Below are positions 51,033 through 55,961 of a stretch of 55,961 nt of DNA, piece by piece. Source of the DNA: an uncultured Eubacteriales bacterium. GTDB taxonomy: Bacteria > Bacillota > Clostridia > Oscillospirales > CAG-272. The notes beneath the pieces were generated by a model that saw only the letters and a program-made list of their open reading frames with translations, was not told the origin of the DNA and made no database searches. The stretch lies in contig CAKROZ010000011.1 of NCBI GenBank assembly GCA_934373635.1, positions 1-55,961 of the forward strand, read 5' to 3'. The position numbers were made by a program, and so were the translations under genes. Positions within the stretch are counted from its first letter, which is position 1. Each line of letters begins with the position of its first letter.

Positions 51033-53267
51033 ATGACCGAGGCGGACCGTATATTTTCCCGCTTTCCGTCCTACATCAAGGAATACATTTACGCGCACGG
51101 TTGGACGGAGCTGCGCGACATTCAGCTTTCCGCGGCGCACGCGATCTTCGATACCGACGCCGACCTGCTCCTCTCGTCCTCGACTGCATCGGGAAAGACC
51201 GAGGCGGCGTTCTTTCCGATCCTGACCGAGCTCTCCGACACCCCGCCGCGAATTCCCTCGGTGTCGGTGCTCTATATCGCCCCTCTGAAATCCCTCATCA
51301 ACGACCAATTCTTTCGCATGGAGGAAGTGCTCGAGGCGTCGGGTGTCCCCCTGACGCGCTGGCACGGGGACGTCGGCGCGACGAAGAAGAACGAGCTTTT
51401 GAAGAACCCTTCGGGCATCCTTCAGATCACGCCGGAGTCTCTCGAATCCATGCTCATGAACCGCGCGAATGACCTGCCCCGCCTCTTCGGTGATCTTCGC
51501 TATATCGTCATCGACGAGATCCACGCCCTGATCGGCAGTGACAGGGGCGCACAGGTGCTCTGCCAGGCACAGCGCCTTGCCCGCGCCATCGGGCATCACC
51601 CGCGCCGCATCGGACTCTCCGCGACCATCGGCGATCTCTCCCTCGCGGCGGCATGGCTTTCGGCAGGGGACGGCAGGGAGTGCGTCGCGCCCCCGCCGCC
51701 GAAACAACCGCTCCGTTGGATTCTCGGCATGGAGCACTTCTATATTCAGGACGCGAGAGAAACGCAGACAAGCCTCGTGAGTGCCGAAGGGGAAGAGGGC
51801 GGACGCGCGCGTCTCGACCCGGGGTACGAATATCTTTACGATGCCGTCGCGGGGAAGAAGGCACTCGTCTTCTCCAATTCCCGCGAGGAGACCGAATACG
51901 TGACCGCCACCCTTCGTCAGATCGCGAAGGCGAGACGGGAGGAGGATATTTTCCTCATCCATCACGGCAACCTTTCCGCCTCCTTGCGCGAGGATGCCGA
52001 AGAGAAGATGAAGGATGAGACGGTGAGCCGTGCCGTCACCTGCGCCACAGTGACGATGGAGCTCGGCATCGACATCGGGAAGCTCGAGCGCGTCGCCCAG
52101 ATGGGCGCGCCGACCACCGTGTCGGGATTTCTCCAGCGTCTCGGACGCTCGGGCAGACGGGGGAACCCGCCCGAGATGGTCATGGTCTACCGTGAGGAGA
52201 TGCCCCTGCCGAACGCGCCCCTTCCCGAGCTGATCCCGTGGGAGCTTCTGCGCGGGATCGCCATCGTCGACCTGTACGCGACCGAACGGTTCATCGAGCC
52301 GCCGCGCGTCAAGCGGATGCCCCTTTCCCTCGCGTTTCAGCAGACACTCTCGATGCTCGCCGCGTCGGGAGAACTCTCCCCGCGGATGCTTGCCGAGCGG
52401 GTGCTCTCCCTTCCGCCCCTTGAGGCACTGCCGAAGGAGACCTACCGCGAGCTTCTCGTCTCCATGGTGAACAACGACTATCTCGAAATGACCGAGACAA
52501 AGGGACTCATCGTCGGACTCGCGGGGGAGAGACTAACGAACAGCTTCAAGTTTTACGCCGTCTTCAAGGACAGTGAGGATTATACCGTCCGTCGCGACAG
52601 CGAGGAGATCGGCACCATCACCACGCCGCCTCCCGTCGGTGACCGCTTCGCCCTCGCGGGGCGCGTGTGGGAAGTGACCGAGACCGACCTCTCCCGCCGC
52701 CTGATCTTCGTCAAGGCGGTGGAAGGGAAGATGGAGATCTCGTGGCCCGGGGACAGCGGGGAGATTCACACCCGCCTGCTTCTCAGAATGAGGGAGATCC
52801 TATCCTGCGAAAAGACCTATCCCTACCTTGGGGAGAATGCCGCGGCAAGACTGGCGCACGCGCGCCGCGTCGCGAAGATTGCAGGGATGGACAAACGCCT
52901 TGTCGTTCCCCTCGGCGGACAGAGCTACGTGCTCTTTCCGTGGCTCGGCACCCGCCCCTTTCGCACAATGCGCCGCTTTTTGCAGAAATACGCGGGTGAG
53001 CTCGGACTTTCCGATATTCAGGGAGTCGGCTGTTGCTACATCACCTTCAAGGCGAAGGGGGAGGGCGCCACGCTCCCCGCACGCATCCGCGAGATCCTTT
53101 TGCGGGACGGTCTTTCGACCGAAGCTCTCGTTTTCGAGGGGGAATGTCCCGTGTACGATAAATATGACGATTTCATCCCGCCCGAGCTTCTGCGTGAGGC
53201 ATACGCGGTCGACCGCCTCTCGGCAAAAGAGGTGCTCGAGCGCTTTGCGGGAGAGGAGGACGCATGA
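51033..53267 (+). CDS. Lhr/BrxHI-like superfamily II DEAD/DEAH helicase
   Basis: 744 residues. Q-motif Gln31, Walker A SSTASGKTE at ~49-57, DEIH at 161-164, SATIGD near 195-200, and motif VI RLGRSGRRG at ~369-377. A long C-terminal half (~420-744) has winged-helix and Lhr-type parts. BrxHI in BREX and the DNA-repair helicase Lhr are the closest families by plan. The ATG at 51033 has AAAGGAGGA eight bases ahead; a longer frame runs back into the ATPase gene and is not credible. The gap to the ATPase is 19 bases. The stop overlaps the methyltransferase by four bases. Confidence 0.92.
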   Translation: MTEADRIFSRFPSYIKEYIYAHGWTELRDIQLSAAHAIFDTDADLLLSSSTASGKTEAAFFPILTELSDTPPRIPSVSVLYIAPLKSLINDQFFRMEEVLEASGVPLTRWHGDVGATKKNELLKNPSGILQITPESLESMLMNRANDLPRLFGDLRYIVIDEIHALIGSDRGAQVLCQAQRLARAIGHHPRRIGLSATIGDLSLAAAWLSAGDGRECVAPPPPKQPLRWILGMEHFYIQDARETQTSLVSAEGEEGGRARLDPGYEYLYDAVAGKKALVFSNSREETEYVTATLRQIAKARREEDIFLIHHGNLSASLREDAEEKMKDETVSRAVTCATVTMELGIDIGKLERVAQMGAPTTVSGFLQRLGRSGRRGNPPEMVMVYREEMPLPNAPLPELIPWELLRGIAIVDLYATERFIEPPRVKRMPLSLAFQQTLSMLAASGELSPRMLAERVLSLPPLEALPKETYRELLVSMVNNDYLEMTETKGLIVGLAGERLTNSFKFYAVFKDSEDYTVRRDSEEIGTITTPPPVGDRFALAGRVWEVTETDLSRRLIFVKAVEGKMEISWPGDSGEIHTRLLLRMREILSCEKTYPYLGENAAARLAHARRVAKIAGMDKRLVVPLGGQSYVLFPWLGTRPFRTMRRFLQKYAGELGLSDIQGVGCCYITFKAKGEGATLPARIREILLRDGLSTEALVFEGECPVYDKYDDFIPPELLREAYAVDRLSAKEVLERFAGEEDA

Positions 53268-54028
53268 TCTACGATTTGATAGCACCCTTTTACGATCGCG
53301 TGAATCGCGCAGTCGATCCGTCGGATTTTGTCGATTTTTACGAACAAAACTTTACAAAATGGCTGAAAAAGAAGCCGGAACTCGTCCTCGACCTTGCCTG
53401 CGGGACGGGAAGGATCACCCGAGAGCTTGCCCGCCGCGGCTATGATATGACGGGCGTCGACGGCTCGGTGGAGATGCTCGGACGCGCCCGCGATGCGGCG
53501 GAGCGTGAGGGCTTTCGGGATGAGATCCTCTGGCTCTGTCAGGACATGACCGAGTTTGAACTGTACGGAACGGTGGATGCCGTGGTCTCCTCTCTCGACA
53601 GCATCAATCATCTTTCGGGGCACGGAGAGCTTGAGCGCACCTTTGCCTTGGTACACAATTACCTGAATCCCGACGGGCTTTTTCTCTTCGATGTCAACGG
53701 AAAACATAAATTCGAGACGGTCTATGCCGACAATACCTACGCAATGGAAGAAGGAAAGTATTTCTGCGTATGGGAAAACCGCTATAACGCCCGATCGCAC
53801 CTCTGCGACTTTTTCATCACCGTGTTCGAGCGTCAGCGGGACGGGAGATACGTCCGCCACGAGGAGGTCGAGCGGGAACGCATGTTCCCCTTGCACACCC
53901 TGACCCGGGCGCTCGGGGCGGCGGGCTTCGAAGTCCTCGGCGCATTTTCGGACTTCGCTTTCACTCCCGCGACGGATGAGGATGACCGCATCTTCATCGC
54001 CGCCGCGTGCAGAAAGCCCGGGCAATAA
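53264..54028 (+). CDS. class I SAM-dependent methyltransferase
   Basis: 254 residues. Motif I VLDLACGTG at 41-49, acidic strand-2 end GVDGSVEML, motif IV region DAVVSSLDSINHL, then a beta-rich C-terminal part. Of the small-molecule type (Methyltransf_25), lacking DNA-methylase motifs (DPPY/NPPY), so it is not an evident PglX substitute. Start overlaps the helicase stop (ATGA). It is unclear whether it belongs to the TerB-ATPase-helicase unit or only shares the transcript. Confidence 0.9.
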   Translation: MIYDLIAPFYDRVNRAVDPSDFVDFYEQNFTKWLKKKPELVLDLACGTGRITRELARRGYDMTGVDGSVEMLGRARDAAEREGFRDEILWLCQDMTEFELYGTVDAVVSSLDSINHLSGHGELERTFALVHNYLNPDGLFLFDVNGKHKFETVYADNTYAMEEGKYFCVWENRYNARSHLCDFFITVFERQRDGRYVRHEEVERERMFPLHTLTRALGAAGFEVLGAFSDFAFTPATDEDDRIFIAAACRKPGQ

Positions 54029-54049
54029 AGATATAGGAAGGAAGAGATC

Positions 54050-54958
54050 ATGGAACAGAAAATAAAGGACGGACAAAGCGGAGAGAGCCGCATCCTTCGC
54101 GGGATGACGCGCGACGGCTCCGCAAGAATTCTCGTCATCGATTCGAAACGCATCGTGAACGACATGATAGCCACCCATCACACCGCCCCCACGGCGTCCG
54201 CCGCACTCGGACGGCTCGTCAGCGCGGCGTCGATGATCGGCACCATGCTCCCCGAGCGGGAAGACACCCTGACGATCGGTTTTATGGGGGACGGTCCTGC
54301 GGGTCACCTGCTCGCCGTCGCCGACTATTTCGGAAACGTCAAGGGATATATCGAGAACCCGAACGCCGACCCCGCACGCAAGCCGAACGGGAAGCTCGAT
54401 GTCGGTGCCGCCGTCGGCGCGGGGACGCTCTTCGTCGGCAGAGATCGCCCGAACGGGGAGCCCCAGACGGGCACTACCGCCATCACGAGCGGGGAGATCG
54501 CCGAGGACCTCGCGACCTACTTCGCCGTCAGTGAGCAGATCCCCACCGTCCTGTCCCTCGGCGTGCTGATCTCGGGGGACGGCTCCTGCCTCGCCGCGGG
54601 AGGCGTGCTCGTACAGCTCATGCCCTTTCCCGATGAGGACACGGTGGCAAAGCTTGAGCGCAACGCCGCCGACCTGTCGGCGATCTCGCACTATTTCCGC
54701 GACGGAAAGACCCTCGGGGAGATCGCCGACATCGCCCTTCGCGAGATCCCCTACGATGTCTTCGACACACTCACGGTTTCCTACCGTTGCGATTGCTCGT
54801 CCGACCGTATGCTCGCGAAGATCCGCTCTCTCGGGCGGGATGAGGTGAGAAAGCTTCTTGACGAGCAGGAGGCGGAAGGAAAGGCGCGTGAGCTGACCGC
54901 CGTCTGCCGCTTCTGCGGGAAAAATTACACCTTTTTCGAAAAAGAGCTTCTCCCGTAA
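54050..54958 (+). CDS. hslO: 33 kDa chaperonin Hsp33
   Basis: 302 residues. Redox-regulated holdase that binds unfolding proteins under oxidative stress. Visible: ATHHTAPTASAALGRL, FMGDGPAGHLLAVADYFGNVKGYIENP, and the redox switch CDC (~260) with CRFC (~291), which holds zinc when reduced. Normal length. SD AGGAAGGAAGAG. Last gene of the run; a terminator follows. A divergent SOD-like gene comes next. Confidence 0.96.
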   Translation: MEQKIKDGQSGESRILRGMTRDGSARILVIDSKRIVNDMIATHHTAPTASAALGRLVSAASMIGTMLPEREDTLTIGFMGDGPAGHLLAVADYFGNVKGYIENPNADPARKPNGKLDVGAAVGAGTLFVGRDRPNGEPQTGTTAITSGEIAEDLATYFAVSEQIPTVLSLGVLISGDGSCLAAGGVLVQLMPFPDEDTVAKLERNAADLSAISHYFRDGKTLGEIADIALREIPYDVFDTLTVSYRCDCSSDRMLAKIRSLGRDEVRKLLDEQEAEGKARELTAVCRFCGKNYTFFEKELLP

Positions 54959-55001
54959 ACCGAAGGGGTGTCGCATTCTGTATTTTTGTATTACAAACGA
55001 A

Positions 55002-55040
55002 GAATGACCGAGGATTTTCTTGATTCCTCGGTCATTTTTG
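55002..55040 (+). terminator. terminator after hslO
   Basis: AATGACCGAGGA with TCCTCGGTCATTTTT, loop ~10 bases. The rest of 54959-55201 has no gene; no good promoter is visible for the next one. Confidence 0.88.
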
Positions 55041-55201
55041 CATATTGATTCGGATTTGCGTTTGTGTGCGCTTCGTGCGACAGCCTCACGCTCCCGTGTT
55101 CTTTGAGAAAACGCGAAAAAATTCCCGAACTGCGAAAAAAGAGGAACCGCAAGCCGCCGCTTTCATAAACTGAAAACAAGTACCGTCTTTGGAGGAGCGC
55201 T

Positions 55202-55723
55202 ATGGAAGAGCCGTATCTGCCTTTTCTCTCGGAAATTGCCGTCAGGGAACACATCGCCTACCGAAAATTGCTTGCCGCCCGTCTCTCTCTTCTGAAAAAG
55301 AGTTTTCCCGGGCGGGAGTCGCTCGGTACGGAAGAGATCCTCGCATCGCACCTTCGCGGCGCGGAGCGGGAGATGTACCCGCTCGCGCGGGAGATCCTCC
55401 TTCATGACGTTTTCTTTTCCTCCTTTTCGAAGGAGCGGACAAAGGCGCCGCCCGCCCTTCGCCGCTATTCCTCCGACGCCGCGTTCCGCTACGCGTTGCT
55501 TCTCGCGGCAAGGGAGGGAAGGGACGGCTTTCTCTCGGTGTACGTCGACCGACGCGGGGACGCGCGCTTTGAACTTGTGACCCCACCCGATTTTCGCACG
55601 GAGCACCGCCCGTGCCTTGCCGTCGACCTTGCGGAGCACGCCTATTTTTACGACTTCGGCTTCGACCGCGAAAAATATCTCGCGGCGGCACTCGCATCGC
55701 TCGACCTGTCGAGACTGAAATAA
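55202..55723 (+). CDS. divergent Fe/Mn superoxide-dismutase-like protein
   Basis: 173 residues, about 20-30 fewer than usual. The C-terminal AVDLAEHAYFYDFGFDREKY matches the SOD signature DVWEHAYYLDY; Asp142 and His146 would be metal ligands. ILLHDVFFSSFS gives a second candidate His68 (NHxxFF in SOD), and REHIAYRKLL offers His17 as the first. Spacing is close to FeSOD (26, 73, 156, 160). The Trp of DxWEH is Ala, and the usual HHxxYV is missing, so activity is uncertain; it may be a degraded or repurposed fold. SD GGAGGAG. No signal peptide. Confidence 0.6.
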   Translation: MEEPYLPFLSEIAVREHIAYRKLLAARLSLLKKSFPGRESLGTEEILASHLRGAEREMYPLAREILLHDVFFSSFSKERTKAPPALRRYSSDAAFRYALLLAAREGRDGFLSVYVDRRGDARFELVTPPDFRTEHRPCLAVDLAEHAYFYDFGFDREKYLAAALASLDLSRLK

Positions 55724-55734
55724 CCGCCAAAAGC

Positions 55735-55796
55735 AAAAAGCCCGTCGGCGCCCAATTCTCGGACATCCCGAGAGAGGAGCGCCGACGGGCTTTTCG
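55735..55796. terminator. bidirectional terminator
   Basis: Outer stem AAAAAGCCCGTCGGCGC with GCGCCGACGGGCTTTT and an inner stem CTCGG/CCGAG; two-tier hairpin with A/T flanks. Confidence 0.88.
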
Positions 55797-55850
55797 AAAC
55801 ACGCCGTCCGAGAGGCACGACCGCATCCGTTTCAAAAATTTAAAAACCCC

Positions 55851-55879
55851 TTGACAAGGGATGAAAAAGCGTGTATAAT
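55851..55879 (+). promoter_or_regulatory. strong promoter for an operon beyond the right edge
   Basis: TTGACA (55851-55856), 17-base spacer, TATAAT (55874-55879); perfect consensus. Confidence 0.85.
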
Positions 55880-55885
55880 AACTTA

Positions 55886-55961
55886 GGTATCCTAAGATAG
55901 CAGGTTCCGGTAAAAGCCGTTTGGCTTTCCTGCCGAGGAGAGACAACTTTATATTCATGAT
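55886..55961 (+). promoter_or_regulatory. structured 5' leader, possible L13 (rplM) ribosomal leader
   Basis: After TTAGGTATCCTAA, a short palindrome, comes GCAGGTTCCGGTAAAAGCCG, which pairs with ...CCTGC (GCAGG/CCTGC) and ends in GAGGAG. This pattern recalls the L13-leader of Bacillota. The coding region is outside the window; the ATG at 55957 has no SD at proper spacing. Confidence 0.35.

Noticed and set aside
53264..54028. Methyltransferase as a BREX PglX-type DNA methylase
   Set aside because: 254 residues, motif I DLACGTG but no NPPY/DPPY motif and no target-recognition domain.
53036..54976. 646-codon minus-strand ORF over the methyltransferase and hslO
   Set aside because: Antisense to two genes with clear motifs; no SD, no recognisable domain. 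The same holds for long antisense ORFs over cysS (1986-3497), pgcA (26564-28393), the P-ATPase/lipoprotein junction (33327-35267) and the TerB gene (47844-49568).
47736..55041. TerB-ATPase-helicase region as a recent mobile island
   Set aside because: No integrase, transposase, tRNA-end duplication or flanking repeat, and base composition looks like that of neighbours.

Overview
The window is a chromosomal segment of an anaerobic, probably endospore-forming Clostridia (Bacillota). This rests on gene families and gene order seen here: yqfC-yqfD-phoH-ybeY-era-recO-mutS2, ylxM-ffh-rpsP-khpA, rpsF-ssb-rpsR, the sporulation genes ylbJ/yqfC/yqfD, a PPi-type phosphofructokinase, an S-box (SAM-I) riboswitch on metK, and repeated TTGACA-17-TATAAT promoters. 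Coding DNA is GC-rich and intergenic DNA is AT-rich. No integrase, transposase, phage gene or CRISPR array was seen. The species cannot be named from this stretch.

Layout. 1-1.8 kb: 5' part of ftsK/spoIIIE on the minus strand, cut by the left edge, with a 45-bp coding repeat. 2-4.7 kb: cysS, a Sel1-repeat gene and a VanZ-like gene. 5-8.7 kb: heterodimeric ABC exporter (minus) behind a possible leader peptide. 9-11.8 kb: PPi-phosphofructokinase, then SAM riboswitch and metK. 11.9-20 kb: ylbJ divergent from yqfC-yqfD-phoH-ybeY-era-recO-mutS2, with sigma-E-like promoters between them. 20-23 kb: beta-lactamase-fold hydrolase, membrane protein, MFS transporter, then a non-coding 40-bp repeat array. 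23.5-24.8 kb: rpsF-ssb-rpsR (minus). 25-31.7 kb: prephenate-dehydratase-like protein, TSCPD protein, phosphoglucomutase, lepA, hemW, DUF1292. 31.7-37 kb: candidate 6S RNA, lipoprotein, Ca2+-type P-ATPase, divergent tRNA-Gly(CCC) and tRNA-Thr(CGT). 37.6-45 kb: rsmA, glpK, ylxM-ffh-rpsP-khpA, rpsT, an HD phosphohydrolase and a membrane protein. 45.2-47.7 kb: glycosyltransferase plus flippase-like membrane protein (minus).

47.9-55 kb holds the most interesting region: a tightly packed operon under a perfect-consensus promoter. It encodes a TerB_N/TerB_C protein, a BrxD-like (DUF2791) P-loop ATPase, an Lhr/BrxHI-like superfamily II helicase, a class I methyltransferase and the redox chaperone Hsp33. 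The ATPase and helicase resemble the BrxD/BrxHI pair of type 2 BREX phage defence, but here they are paired with a TerB-domain protein and sit among housekeeping genes without PglX, PglZ or PglW in view. The window ends with a very divergent superoxide-dismutase-like protein and a strong promoter with a structured leader, possibly the L13 leader of rplM.
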